Below the pieces are notes generated by a model. The model ran no database searches. It saw nothing but the letters and a program-made list of their open reading frames with translations, and was not told the origin of the DNA. Below, piece by piece: positions 54,928-63,944 of a DNA stretch of 64,000 bases; within the stretch, counting starts at the first letter, position 1; each line of letters opens with the position of its first letter. The DNA is from CAZPNX01 sp964588285 (GTDB taxonomy: Bacteria; Edwardsbacteria; AC1; EtOH8), in assembly GCA_964588285.1 (NCBI GenBank), contig CAZPNX010000012.1:9714-73713 (forward strand), read 5' to 3'. The translations under genes and the position numbers were made by a program.

Positions 54928-55777
54928 GGCGACTTTTGCCATATTTGGTGCGGGACGGGTGGGCAGTTCACTGGCCCTGGCGTTTACTGGTGCCGGAAAC
55001 CGGGTGCTCTCGATCTATGATGGCAACTTGGCGCTGGCCAAGGAGACCGCCGAAAGGGTGGGAGCCGAAAAGTCCGGTACCGCCCCGCCTGAAGGCATGG
55101 ACGGCTCGAACATAGTGCTGTTGGCCGTGCCCGACAGTGAAATCAGGCCGCTGGCATCAAGGCTAGCCGACTGCGGATTTGTCGGCCCGGGCCAGATCGT
55201 CTGCCATGCCTCCGGACTGCTGCCGGCTGCGGAGTTGTCTCCGGTCAAGCGATCGGACGCCGTTATCGCCTCCATGCATCCCATGTTCAGCCTAGCCTCA
55301 AGATTCTCAGCCCTTCCGGCAAAACCCTACTTCGGGCTGGAGGGAGAACCGGAAGCTTTGATAAAGCTCCGGAGGCTTACGGCCGACAGCGGATGGTCGG
55401 CCGTGGAACTAAAGCCGGAACAGAAAGCTCTTTATCATGCCTGTTGCGTCTTGGCCACCGGAATGAACACGGCCCTGCTGGGGCTTTCGCAAAAAATATT
55501 TCAGAAACTGGGCTTTGGTGCCGAATCATTGGGGATGGTACGCTCCTTGGCCTCAAGCGCCGCGGCCAATATGGTGGAATCAAAGATAGCTGACGCTGTG
55601 ACCGGTCCGTTGATCAGAGGTGAGGCCGGGGCCGTGGCCAGACACTTAGAGGCGCTCGATAAAACAGATCTCCAGGCCGGGGCTGTCTATCGGGCGTTGG
55701 GAAGAGTGATGCTGGAGGTAGCGGAGGAGAGAATGGACAGCGAGTCAATGGATAAAATAAAAAAACTTCTTGCCTGA
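54920..55777 (+). CDS. Rossmann-like/DUF2520 dehydrogenase-family protein
   Basis: 285 residues from GTG 54920 with AAGGAGG 5 bp upstream. GAGRVGSSLALAFTGAG near the N terminus is a dinucleotide-binding motif; IVLLAVPDSEIRPLA and SMHPMFSLAS follow. The second half (YHACCVLATGMNTALLGLSQ) is the DUF2520 helical domain. It resembles 6-phosphogluconate dehydrogenase-like reductases often found next to panC, but no pantothenate gene is here. Reaction unknown. Confidence 0.87.
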   Translation: MAKATFAIFGAGRVGSSLALAFTGAGNRVLSIYDGNLALAKETAERVGAEKSGTAPPEGMDGSNIVLLAVPDSEIRPLASRLADCGFVGPGQIVCHASGLLPAAELSPVKRSDAVIASMHPMFSLASRFSALPAKPYFGLEGEPEALIKLRRLTADSGWSAVELKPEQKALYHACCVLATGMNTALLGLSQKIFQKLGFGAESLGMVRSLASSAAANMVESKIADAVTGPLIRGEAGAVARHLEALDKTDLQAGAVYRALGRVMLEVAEERMDSESMDKIKKLLA

Positions 55778-55802
55778 ATTTAATCCCGGCATTTATAAAC
55801 TT

Positions 55803-55832
55803 GAAAGCCCCCCGATAACTCGGGGGGCTTTC
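55803..55832. terminator. Terminator between convergent genes
   Basis: A perfect 13-bp stem GAAAGCCCCCCGA/TCGGGGGGCTTTC, loop TAAC. T-tracts are poor on both sides, yet placement between converging stops supports it. Confidence 0.75.
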
Positions 55833-55849
55833 TGTCGCCAGTTGTTTGA

Positions 55850-58800
55850 TTATTTAACCAGGATCATCTTCCTCGAGAGCAACCCGCTCTCGGACTCCAG
55901 AGCGCAGAAGTAGACGCCGGCCGAGACGTGCTTGCCCGCGTCGTCCCTGCCGTCCCAGGCCAACGAATGGTTCCCGGCCTCCTGGACGCCGTTCATCAGT
56001 GTTCTCACCCGCTGTCCGGCCACGTTGTAAACGCTCACCCGGACATGCTGCTTGGACGGCAGCTGGTAGGCCAGGGCGGTGGCATTGCTGAACGGGTTGG
56101 GCCGGTTCTGATAGAGTAAGGCCCGGCCCGGAACCAGGGGCTGCATAGGCCCGCCGGCCACCCCGGTGAGGAAGGTGCGGTCGTAGACGGCCTGGGCCGA
56201 GTCGCACATGGACCAGAACTCGACCGAGGTGTCGGCGGCCACGAAGGCGAAGGCCACCATGGTGGAGTCGCCTGGGCTAAGGCTGAACGGTCCGGCCGAG
56301 ATCCACAGCGAGTAGTCGGCCGAGTCGGTGGCCGCCATAGCGCTGGCCTTCTTCAGGGTGCCGTTGAGGAACTTGAGGGCGGTGGAGTCGTTCCAAAGGT
56401 TGACGGTGCTGTAGACGTAGCCCGGGTAGGTGGCGTTGACGTGGTTGTTGCGCATCAGCGAGGCGTTGCGGTAGGTGCCCTCCAGCAGCTTGAGGCCGAC
56501 GCAGGGGTTCTGGGTGGTGCGCTGCCTCATGTAGACGGCCTTGCGCACCAAGGTGTCGGCCTCGCCGATGTTGGTGGCGGCCGCGGCCCCCATGTCGAAG
56601 TCGGCCACGATGCCGGCGTACATGTTGTTCAGGGCTGAAGCGCCGCCGTTCTTGAGCTTGTAGCGCAAAACCACGAAGTCGTAGGGGGCGATCCAGGCGT
56701 AGCCCATCTGGGTGACCTGCAGGCCCTGGGTCCGGGCGGAGCCGCCGAACCAGGCGCTGGAGTCGTTGAACTCGGCCCAGCTGTCCTGGTTGGAGATAAT
56801 GGAGCCCAACATGGTGACTCCGCTATCGGGCCGGGTGTAACACTTCCAATCGGTGTTGCCGCTGTCGGAGCCTGTCTGTCCGGTGCTGGGGTAGAAGCGG
56901 TCCACCACATAGTTGTTGGCATTGCCGGCCACGAAGGAGGAGTGATAAAGCCAGGAGGTGGACGATGACGGGTATTTCATTCCGTTGCCGGTTGTATTCA
57001 CGGTAAGATAACCGATGGAGCCCCACTTGGTCACCGACAGGGTGACGTTGCCCACGTTATGGTCGGCCCAGGCGTAGCGGGCGATGCCGCAAACCAGGTT
57101 GAAGTTGATGTCGGAGCTGTCGCCGGTGGCGCTCACCCAGTGAAGGACAAAGGGGATGGTGGTCCCCTCGGGGGTGGCGGCGCTCATGGTCACCAAAAAG
57201 GCGTCGCCGGCCGAGGTGCCGCCGCCGGCAGCGATATTGCCGTAGTCGGCGGTGGAGTCAACCCGGGTGACATAGCCGGAGGTGGTCCGCAGCTTGGCAT
57301 TAACGTTGGTGGCGTCCACCGGCCCGCTGTTCACCAGCACGATGCGGATGGTGTCGGTTTCTGACGGGTCCAGACGGCCGTTGGGCCTGACCTGGCCGGC
57401 GTCATGTACGGTGGTGGAGTTTATTCCGACCAGCGGAGCCGGGGTCCAGCTCAGCTGACCTGAGAGCCTGCCGGTGACGGCCACGGCATAAGGCTGGGGC
57501 CCCTGCGGGGTGTTCTTGGCCGAGACCTTCAGCTTCCAGGCGCCGGGGCGGTAGGCCCCGGACAGGCGGCGGAAGTTCTCCTCGACGTTGAGCGAGTCGT
57601 AGTTGCCGCTGTTGGGAGTGGAGACGCTGGAGCCGAAGACGTTGCCTTTGTAGGTGGTGCCGTAGGGGTCGGTCAGCATCATGTCCAGGTCGTTGACCAG
57701 CTGGCGGCCGGCGCCGGGCTGTCCCGGATAGTCGGTCCAGCAGAGGGCGGCCCGGAACTGGCCAAGGCTGTCGGCCACGGTGAAGGTGTACTCCTTGTAC
57801 TGGCCGGTCTGCAGGCCGGTGGCGTCGTCTACCACCGCCAGCTTGCGGGCATCGCCGTCAAAGAACAGGGAGCTGTCCAAATTCACCCGGCCCCAGCCGT
57901 ACCGGGTATCGGGAATGGCAGGGGTGCCCTTGTCGGCGCCGGCCAGCAGGGTGGCCTTCATCAGGGCGGCCGAGGGGACGAAGGCGTCGGCCGGGGTCTT
58001 TATTCCAGATGGGTACCAGCCCTCGGTATAGTACTGGCGGACCAGCACCGTGGCGCCGGCCGCGGCCGGGCAGGACATGCTGGTGCCCATCATCTGGATG
58101 TAGCCGGTGTTGCCCGAGCCGTTGACCGACCACAGTCCGGTGTTGGCGGTCTGGCCGTCGCCTGGGGCCACCACCATGGGCTTGGTGCGGCCGTCCTGGG
58201 TGGGGCCGTACACCGAGAAGGTGGCCAGGGTGGCGGCATTGGCGCCGTTTCTGCTGGCACCCACTGAGATACAGTTCTTGGAGACGGCCGGCCGGCCCAC
58301 ATAGTTGCCGCCATCGGTGTTGCCCTGAGAGAAGAAGGGCAAAAAATCCTTGTTGGCCCAGGTATACTGGTCCAGGCTCATGCACTGGGCATCGTAGGGC
58401 ATGGGGCCCGAGGTCTGCTGGCTGCCCCAGCTGTTGGACATGATATAGGCCCGGGTCTCGGGGTAGCCGGAGACCCCGCCGTGGGGCGGGCCGAACAGGT
58501 AGGCCAGGTCGTTGTAGCCCCAGATGCCGGAGGTGGAGCCGCCGCCGTCCATGAAGTAGATGCGGGCCTTGTAGGCCATGCCGTCGTAGGCGCTGCTCCC
58601 GCCGTTGATGGAGTCGTCACCGCACAGGGTTCCCCCGGTGTGCGATCCGTGATAGTAGTTGACGGCCTCGTCGCCGAAGGTGGCTTCGCCGATCTGTTTA
58701 TAGGCCACCACCTTGCGGTGGGTGGGATAGTCGCCCCAGGTGGTCAACGGCACCGATGAGTCGTAGAACATGTTGTGGGTCACCCGTATGCCCGAGTCAG

Positions 58801-59584
58801 AGGACGAAAGCACCTGGCCCTCGCCGCGGAGTCCTTTGTTCCAAATCCTCCGGCTGGTAGAATCGTTCGCCTGGACCACCCACTGGCAAAGGGCGTTGTG
58901 CAGCCGGTTGGGATACCAAGGTTCGATCCAGGAAATCTGGCGCATTCCGGCCACGGACTCCAGGGCCTCAAGCGGCAGGTCGGTCTTGATCATCTTGTTG
59001 AACTCGGAGACGGTGGACTCGAGCACCTCGACGCCCATGGCCTTGAGGCCGTCCAATACCAGGTTGATATCCTCGTCATAGTGGACCAGGATGACCGTTG
59101 TCAGCCGGCCCTCTCTGGCCTTGAGCTCGGGCTGGCCCGAAATCTTGTAGGCCGGTTGGTAGAGTCCCAGCCACCGCACTGCCGGGTGCAGGCGGGCCTG
59201 GTTCTCCAAGCTTGGATCCATCCTCACCACGAAGGCGTAATTGGGCAGGTACCAGAGGAACTTGACGCCGCGTTCCGACAGGTCGCGCTTCCAGGCCTCC
59301 TGGATAGGGCCGGCGAACTGGATGACATAATAGCCGGGCTGTCCCTCCTGGTAGCTTTTGATGGTCAGGGATGGGGGCAGGTCCGGCTCCGGCCGGTCGG
59401 TGTCGATGACGATGCCGTTGGACAGGAGGATGAGGTTGGCCCCGCCCAGGGGCTCGGGCTGGAACTGGCCGGAGGCCGATTCGGAGATCAGGGCCGCAGG
59501 GTGGCTGGCGGAGCCCGCTGCCATAAGCGAAGCACAGGCTAGTGCCAGGGCCGCCGCAGCCAACAGAGTTCGTTTGGAAACCAT
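55850..59584 (-). CDS. Subtilisin-family (S8) protease with FlgD/T9SS-type sorting domain
   Basis: 1244 residues from the ATG at 59584, where GGAAGG precedes and a signal peptide (MVSKRTLLAAAALALACASL) starts; the frame extends 23 codons more without features. Residues ~60-250 are a propeptide-like region. The catalytic triad is Asp in SSSDSGIRV (~261), His in YHGSHTGG (~311) and Ser in GTSMSCPAAAGA (~500). A P-domain-like jelly roll and other beta domains follow. The last ~90 residues are a sorting module: YQNRPNPFSNATALAY, VSVYNVAGQRVRTLMN, WDGRDDAGKHVSAGVYF, and RKMILVK. Probably a secreted protease. Confidence 0.9.
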   Translation of the reverse strand: MVSKRTLLAAAALALACASLMAAGSASHPAALISESASGQFQPEPLGGANLILLSNGIVIDTDRPEPDLPPSLTIKSYQEGQPGYYVIQFAGPIQEAWKRDLSERGVKFLWYLPNYAFVVRMDPSLENQARLHPAVRWLGLYQPAYKISGQPELKAREGRLTTVILVHYDEDINLVLDGLKAMGVEVLESTVSEFNKMIKTDLPLEALESVAGMRQISWIEPWYPNRLHNALCQWVVQANDSTSRRIWNKGLRGEGQVLSSSDSGIRVTHNMFYDSSVPLTTWGDYPTHRKVVAYKQIGEATFGDEAVNYYHGSHTGGTLCGDDSINGGSSAYDGMAYKARIYFMDGGGSTSGIWGYNDLAYLFGPPHGGVSGYPETRAYIMSNSWGSQQTSGPMPYDAQCMSLDQYTWANKDFLPFFSQGNTDGGNYVGRPAVSKNCISVGASRNGANAATLATFSVYGPTQDGRTKPMVVAPGDGQTANTGLWSVNGSGNTGYIQMMGTSMSCPAAAGATVLVRQYYTEGWYPSGIKTPADAFVPSAALMKATLLAGADKGTPAIPDTRYGWGRVNLDSSLFFDGDARKLAVVDDATGLQTGQYKEYTFTVADSLGQFRAALCWTDYPGQPGAGRQLVNDLDMMLTDPYGTTYKGNVFGSSVSTPNSGNYDSLNVEENFRRLSGAYRPGAWKLKVSAKNTPQGPQPYAVAVTGRLSGQLSWTPAPLVGINSTTVHDAGQVRPNGRLDPSETDTIRIVLVNSGPVDATNVNAKLRTTSGYVTRVDSTADYGNIAAGGGTSAGDAFLVTMSAATPEGTTIPFVLHWVSATGDSSDINFNLVCGIARYAWADHNVGNVTLSVTKWGSIGYLTVNTTGNGMKYPSSSTSWLYHSSFVAGNANNYVVDRFYPSTGQTGSDSGNTDWKCYTRPDSGVTMLGSIISNQDSWAEFNDSSAWFGGSARTQGLQVTQMGYAWIAPYDFVVLRYKLKNGGASALNNMYAGIVADFDMGAAAATNIGEADTLVRKAVYMRQRTTQNPCVGLKLLEGTYRNASLMRNNHVNATYPGYVYSTVNLWNDSTALKFLNGTLKKASAMAATDSADYSLWISAGPFSLSPGDSTMVAFAFVAADTSVEFWSMCDSAQAVYDRTFLTGVAGGPMQPLVPGRALLYQNRPNPFSNATALAYQLPSKQHVRVSVYNVAGQRVRTLMNGVQEAGNHSLAWDGRDDAGKHVSAGVYFCALESESGLLSRKMILVK

Positions 59585-59624
59585 CGCCTTCCTTTCGAAA
59601 TTGAGTTGTTTTTTTTGAATGGTT

Positions 59625-59653
59625 ATGATACATCTTTCAAATATAAATGTCAA
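59625..59653 (-). promoter_or_regulatory. Sigma-70 promoter of the subtilase gene
   Basis: Minus-strand TTGACA (59653-59648), 17 bp, TATCAT (59630-59625). Confidence 0.75.
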
Positions 59654-59696
59654 TAGCGGATATTTTATAAAAACGCTTCAAGCATCATATTTCCAT

Positions 59697-59726
59697 TTGA
59701 CTTGAGGCCGGCTTTTGCGGTAAACT
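59697..59726 (+). promoter_or_regulatory. Sigma-70 promoter of pyrG
   Basis: TTGACT (59697-59702), 18 bp, TAAACT (59721-59726). Leader about 19 nt, with no C-run or attenuator of the Gram-positive pyrG type. Divergent to the subtilase promoter with 43 bp between them. Confidence 0.65.
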
Positions 59727-59751
59727 ATACAAACTTTCAGACTACATTTAA

Positions 59752-61377
59752 ATGAAAAGAAAGACAAAATTCATTTTCGTCACCGGCGGGGTGGTCAGCT
59801 CCTTGGGCAAAGGGATAGCCTCGGCCTCGCTGGGATATTTGCTGAAGGCCCGGGGGCTGCGGGTCAACATCCAAAAGTTCGACCCTTATCTCAACGTTGA
59901 TCCCGGAACCATGAGCCCCTTCCAGCACGGCGAGGTGTTCGTCACCGACGACGGTGCCGAGACCGACCTGGACCTGGGCCACTACGAAAGGTTCATCGAC
60001 CGTCCGCTAAGAAGGGAGAACAACCTGACGGCCGGGCAGATATACGAGTCCATCATCGCCAAGGAGCGTCGGGGCGACTATCTGGGCAAGACGGTGCAGG
60101 TGGTGCCCCATGTCACCGATCAGATCAAGGCGCGCATCCAGCAGCTGGCATCGGCCGGCGACGCCGACGTCATCATCACCGAGATCGGGGGCACGGTGGG
60201 GGACATCGAGGGCCTGCCCTTTCTGGAGGCGGTGCGCCAGTTCCGGCTGGACGCCGGCCGGGAGAACTGCTGCTATATCCATCTGACCCTGGTGCCATTC
60301 ATCCAGGCCTCGGGGGAGCTGAAGACCAAGCCCACCCAGCATTCGGTCAACAAGCTGCGGGAGATCGGAGTCCAGCCGGACATCATCATCTGCCGTTCGG
60401 AGAAGCCGCTGGGCCGGGAGCTCAAGGAAAAGATCGGGCTGTTCTGCAACGTCTCCTCGGAGGAGGTGATCGAGGCGGTGGACGTGGACAGCATCTACGA
60501 GATACCGCTCCGCTTCCATCACGACGGCCTGGACGAGATGGTCACCCACATCCTGGGGGTGGGCTTTCACAAGCCGGAGCTTTCGGAGTGGAGGGAGATG
60601 GTGGAGCGGCTGCGCCGTCCCGAGGGCAAGGTGCGGATCGCCATCTGCGGCAAATACGTCAACCTGCACGACGCTTATAAGAGCATCATCGAGTCCTTCG
60701 TCCACGCCGGGGCGGCCAACCGGGCCAGAGTGGAACTGGACTGGATCGACACCGAGGCCCTGGAGCAGGGGAACATCAAACAGCGGCTGGAGCAGTGCCA
60801 CGGAATCTTAGTGTGCCCGGGATTCGGGGAGCGCGGGGTGGAGGGCAAGGTGCTGGCCGCCCAGTACGCCCGGGAAAACGGAGTGCCGTTCTTCGGCATC
60901 TGCCTGGGCTTGCAGATCGCCATCATCGAGTTCGCCCGCAACGTCTGCGGCCTTAAGGGAGCCCATTCCACCGAATTCGACGACCGGACGCCCCATCCGG
61001 TCATCGACTTCCTGCCGGAGCAGCGCGGCCTAAAAAATATGGGCGGGACCATGAGGCTGGGGGCCTATCCCTGCCGTCTGGTCCAGGGCAGTCTGGCCAA
61101 AGCGGCCTACGGCTCCGAGGAGATCTCGGAGCGCCACCGCCACCGTTACGAGGTCAACAACGACTACCGGGAGAGGCTGTCGGCCAAGGGAATGGTCTTC
61201 TCCGGAACCTCGCCCGACGGCAGCTTGGTGGAGATGGCCGAGCTGCCCGGACATCCCTGGTTTCTGGGATGCCAGTTCCATCCCGAGTTCAAGTCCCGCC
61301 CCATGTGTTCCCACCCGCTGTTCCGCGAATTCGTCCGGGCGGCCCGGGAGTTCGCCGCCAAACGCGGCAAGACATAA
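59752..61377 (+). CDS. pyrG: CTP synthase
   Basis: 541 residues, standard length. The synthetase domain has FVTGGVVSSLGKGI (P-loop), FDPYLNVDPGTMSPFQHGEV, EIGGTVGDIEGLPF and KTKPTQHSVNKLR. The glutamine-amidotransferase domain has GFGERGVEGK, the nucleophile elbow FFGICLGLQ, and the His/Glu pair in CQFHPEFKSRP. It amidates UTP to CTP. No clear Shine-Dalgarno precedes the ATG. Confidence 0.98.
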   Translation: MKRKTKFIFVTGGVVSSLGKGIASASLGYLLKARGLRVNIQKFDPYLNVDPGTMSPFQHGEVFVTDDGAETDLDLGHYERFIDRPLRRENNLTAGQIYESIIAKERRGDYLGKTVQVVPHVTDQIKARIQQLASAGDADVIITEIGGTVGDIEGLPFLEAVRQFRLDAGRENCCYIHLTLVPFIQASGELKTKPTQHSVNKLREIGVQPDIIICRSEKPLGRELKEKIGLFCNVSSEEVIEAVDVDSIYEIPLRFHHDGLDEMVTHILGVGFHKPELSEWREMVERLRRPEGKVRIAICGKYVNLHDAYKSIIESFVHAGAANRARVELDWIDTEALEQGNIKQRLEQCHGILVCPGFGERGVEGKVLAAQYARENGVPFFGICLGLQIAIIEFARNVCGLKGAHSTEFDDRTPHPVIDFLPEQRGLKNMGGTMRLGAYPCRLVQGSLAKAAYGSEEISERHRHRYEVNNDYRERLSAKGMVFSGTSPDGSLVEMAELPGHPWFLGCQFHPEFKSRPMCSHPLFREFVRAAREFAAKRGKT

Positions 61378-61418
61378 ATACGAAACCCTGTAATTTGCCA
61401 TAAATAAATAGGATAGCC

Positions 61419-62678
61419 ATGAAACCCATCAATCCCATTGCCTGGCTGGTGCTGGCCCTGGCGGCGGCCGCCCTCATCCTGCTGGGCGTTCTCTGGACCC
61501 GCCAGCAGGAGGGCCTGGCCGGCGACTCCCGGAGATTGATCGAGACGGCCGATCCCGGGCAGAGGGCAGAGCTGGCCGAGATGATGCTGAAAAAGTATCC
61601 TTGGCTTCCCCGGGAACAACGATCCATGATACAGGTCATGAAGGCCGCGGCCCATGGCCAGGCCGGCCAGGTCGAGGAAATGGAGAAGGCCTATCTGGCG
61701 GTTATCGCCGACGATCCGGGCAACCATGAGGCTCTTAACAATTTGGCCTACGAGTGGGCCCGGCGGGGGGTGAACCTGGATTCGGCCGAGGCCTTTGCCT
61801 CCAGGGCGGTGGCCATCTCCCGTGAGAAGCTGCCGTCGAAAAAGCCTTTGGGCGTCGGGGACGAGGAGTGGAGGGAGACGGTGCGGCTGGTCCAGGGCAA
61901 CTACCTGGACACCTACGGCTGGGCGCTGTTCCGGAGGGGCCGGGCGGCCCAGGCCCTGTCGGCCCTGCGGCAGGCGGCCGAGCTGGCGCCGGACCCGACG
62001 GTCGGGTACCATTACGGGATGGCCCTCCACCAGAGCGGCCAGCCGGACTCGGCCCTGCCACGGCTGGCCTACGCGCTGGCGGCCGGCACCGAGGATTCGG
62101 CCGCTGTCCGTTCCGATCTGGAACGTATTTACCAGGAACGCTATAAAAGCCTCAAGGGTTTGGACAAGCTGGTGGAGGGCGCCAGGGCGGCGCTGGCCGA
62201 TTCCCGGGCCAGGGACATGGCGGTCGAGGCCGGCAAGCTGGTGGGCAGCCAGGCGCCTGATTTTGCCTTGGAGGACTTTGAAGGCAAGAGGCGATCGCTG
62301 TCGGATTATGTGGGAAAGGTTTTCATCCTTGACTTCTGGGCCGAATGGTGCGGCCCCTGCCGGAAATCCATGCCGCTGGTGCAGAAGGTGCATCAGGCTT
62401 TTCAGGGGCGGGGCGTTGAGATACTGGGTATCAACCTAGACGAGGCCGGCCGGCTGCCGGCGGCCAAGAAACTGGTTGTCGATCAGGGGCTGGAGTTTCC
62501 CATGCTGGTAGGTGGCAAGATGGGATCAGGGCTGGATGTCTCCTACCAAGTGACCGGCATCCCCACCACCCTGGTCGTCGACAAAAAAGGGATCATACGC
62601 TTCAGGCATATAGGCTACCGGGAGAACCTGGACCAGCTCATCACCAAGAACATCGAGTCCCTGCTCAAGGAGCCCTGA
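61419..62678 (+). CDS. Membrane-anchored TPR and thioredoxin (TlpA-like) protein
   Basis: 419 residues. An N-terminal membrane anchor (AWLVLALAAAALILLGVLW) is followed by TPR helices (~50-265; NHEALNNLAYEWARRG, LDTYGWALFRRGRAAQALSA). Residues ~275-419 are a TlpA/ResA-like thioredoxin domain: GSQAPDFALEDFEGKRRSLS, FWAEWCGPCRKSMP (redox CGPC), GIPTTLVVDKKG with the cis-proline. It probably reduces disulfides outside the inner membrane; the TPR part may hold a client. Confidence 0.88.
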   Translation: MKPINPIAWLVLALAAAALILLGVLWTRQQEGLAGDSRRLIETADPGQRAELAEMMLKKYPWLPREQRSMIQVMKAAAHGQAGQVEEMEKAYLAVIADDPGNHEALNNLAYEWARRGVNLDSAEAFASRAVAISREKLPSKKPLGVGDEEWRETVRLVQGNYLDTYGWALFRRGRAAQALSALRQAAELAPDPTVGYHYGMALHQSGQPDSALPRLAYALAAGTEDSAAVRSDLERIYQERYKSLKGLDKLVEGARAALADSRARDMAVEAGKLVGSQAPDFALEDFEGKRRSLSDYVGKVFILDFWAEWCGPCRKSMPLVQKVHQAFQGRGVEILGINLDEAGRLPAAKKLVVDQGLEFPMLVGGKMGSGLDVSYQVTGIPTTLVVDKKGIIRFRHIGYRENLDQLITKNIESLLKEP

Positions 62679-62689
62679 TATTCCCTTTG

Positions 62690-62961
62690 CCACCGAAACA
62701 CACTAAATACGCGAAAATGATAGTCCCCTTAACTCAGGTAAGGATAGGAACCTTTTTTGCCGCAGACTTCGACAGGCTCAGCCTGACAGGCTCAGTCCAA
62801 GGATTTACACAGATTTCTTAAGACAAAACAGCGAAAATCCGCCTCAATCAGCGTTCATCCGTGTTCAGGTTCTTTTTGGGCCATATATACCTGAATGAGT
62901 GGGACGATTGTTTACGCGAATTCTTTTATGCAATTTTAAGGCCTTTCGTGTATTTAGGTGG
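62690..62961. repeat. Non-coding repeat mosaic with terminal inverted repeats
   Basis: The left end CCACCGAAACACACTAAATA (62690 on) matches, inverted, the right end TTTCGTGTATTTAGGTGG (62944-62961). Inside are CTTCGACAGGCTCAG, CCTGACAGGCTCAG, TTTACACAGATTTC, and AATCAGCGTTCATCCGTGTT, phrases typical of dispersed intergenic repeats. No coding potential. It accounts for nearly all of the 62679-62986 gap. Confidence 0.6.
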
Positions 62962-62986
62962 AAAATAGCTTAGCGAATCTGAAAAT

Positions 62987-63607
62987 ATGCCGGACACCCT
63001 GACGCAGATGTACTTCCTGGACCCGCTGCAGCTGGACGCCATCAAGGAGGCGGCCAACATCGGGGCCGGGCACGCCGCCACCGAGCTGGCCGCCATCGCC
63101 AAGCAGGAGGTGATGGTGGACACGCCTCAGGTGTCGGTCACCAAGCTGCAGCAGGCGCTGGGACCGATGCTGAAGGGCGGGGAACAGGTGGCCGGGGCCC
63201 TGATCAACGTCATGGGCGACATCACCGGCAAGATAATATTTCTGGTGCCGCATTCCTCGATGATCCACGACCAAGGAACCACACCTGGCCAGCAGCAGAG
63301 GCTGGACCTGATGCAGGAGATCTTCTTCGGCGAGGCCGCCAACCGGCTGACCACGGCCTACGTCGAGGCCATCGCCAATCTGTTGGGCATGGTGGTGGTC
63401 CCCAGCCCGGCCGGGATGGCGGTGGCCCCGGCCGGCCGGGTGCTGGAAGATTTCGGGCTGGACCTGACCGGCAAGAAGTATGTCTTCTGCATCTCCAACC
63501 AGTTCAAGTTCACCGACCAGGGCTCGGCCTTCCAGGGCCACTTCATGTTTCTGCCGGACCAGGAGGCCCTGCCGGCCATCGTCCGGGCGCTGTTCGGGGG
63601 GAAGTAG
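62987..63607 (+). CDS. cheC: CheC-like chemotaxis phosphatase
   Basis: 206 residues. Two copies of the CheC/CheX/FliY active-site helix: KEAANIGAGHAATELAAI near the N terminus and FFGEAANRLTTAYVEAIANL in the middle, each with the E-x-x-N pair. The linking region GALINVMGDITGKIIFLVP is typical. CheC removes phosphate from CheY-P. No CheD or other chemotaxis gene is visible. No Shine-Dalgarno. Confidence 0.85.
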   Translation: MPDTLTQMYFLDPLQLDAIKEAANIGAGHAATELAAIAKQEVMVDTPQVSVTKLQQALGPMLKGGEQVAGALINVMGDITGKIIFLVPHSSMIHDQGTTPGQQQRLDLMQEIFFGEAANRLTTAYVEAIANLLGMVVVPSPAGMAVAPAGRVLEDFGLDLTGKKYVFCISNQFKFTDQGSAFQGHFMFLPDQEALPAIVRALFGGK

Positions 63608-63852
63608 GACGAAAACCGGACCGGTCAAGCCCCAGAGTCCCCAAGGGGCCTTTTGCATTCTGGTGCGCATGGTGACCCCGGAGTTCAACGGCATCAGGAA
63701 GATGACGGTGGTTCGATGAACTCACCACAAGTGGTTCGATAAACCTTCGGCTGTCTCGGCTTCGCTCGACACGAGTCCGCTTGGGGCTTAATTTATCCCC
63801 AGCCAATTCGAGGGACTGACCATAGGAGATCAGGCAGGGCAGTTTTTCCGCC
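63608..63852. other. Intergenic region with a gene remnant and repeat-like DNA
   Basis: Apart from the sorting-domain remnant, the stretch contains TTCGGCTGTCTCGGCTTCGC and CTCGACACGAGTCCGCTTGG, repeat-like phrases without coding potential. Confidence 0.4.
63651..63719 (+). pseudogene. Remnant of a FlgD/T9SS-type sorting domain (final ~20 codons)
   Basis: The frame reads ILVRMVTPEFNGIRKMTVVR and stops. It matches the end of the module seen at 45742-45931 (YQIKAGEFSGIKKMAVVK). Nothing upstream in that frame continues the domain; cheC ends 44 bp before in another frame. Most likely the scar of a deleted exported-protein gene. Confidence 0.65.
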
Positions 63853-63889
63853 AAAAGGCCGGGCATAGAAAGCCTGGCCTTTTCTTTTT
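63853..63889 (+). terminator. Intrinsic terminator
   Basis: AAAAGGCCGGGC/GCCTGGCCTTTT (one G-T pair), loop ATAGAAA, then CTTTTT. It closes the cheC region. Confidence 0.88.
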
Positions 63890-63914
63890 GCAAAACATTT
63901 CGCAAAATTTTTGC

Positions 63915-63944
63915 TTGACATAACTTATGGAAAATCTATATAAT
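63915..63944 (+). promoter_or_regulatory. Consensus sigma-70 promoter for a gene beyond the window
   Basis: TTGACA (63915-63920), 18 bp, TATAAT (63939-63944), both perfect. No start codon with coding potential follows before 64000. Confidence 0.85.
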
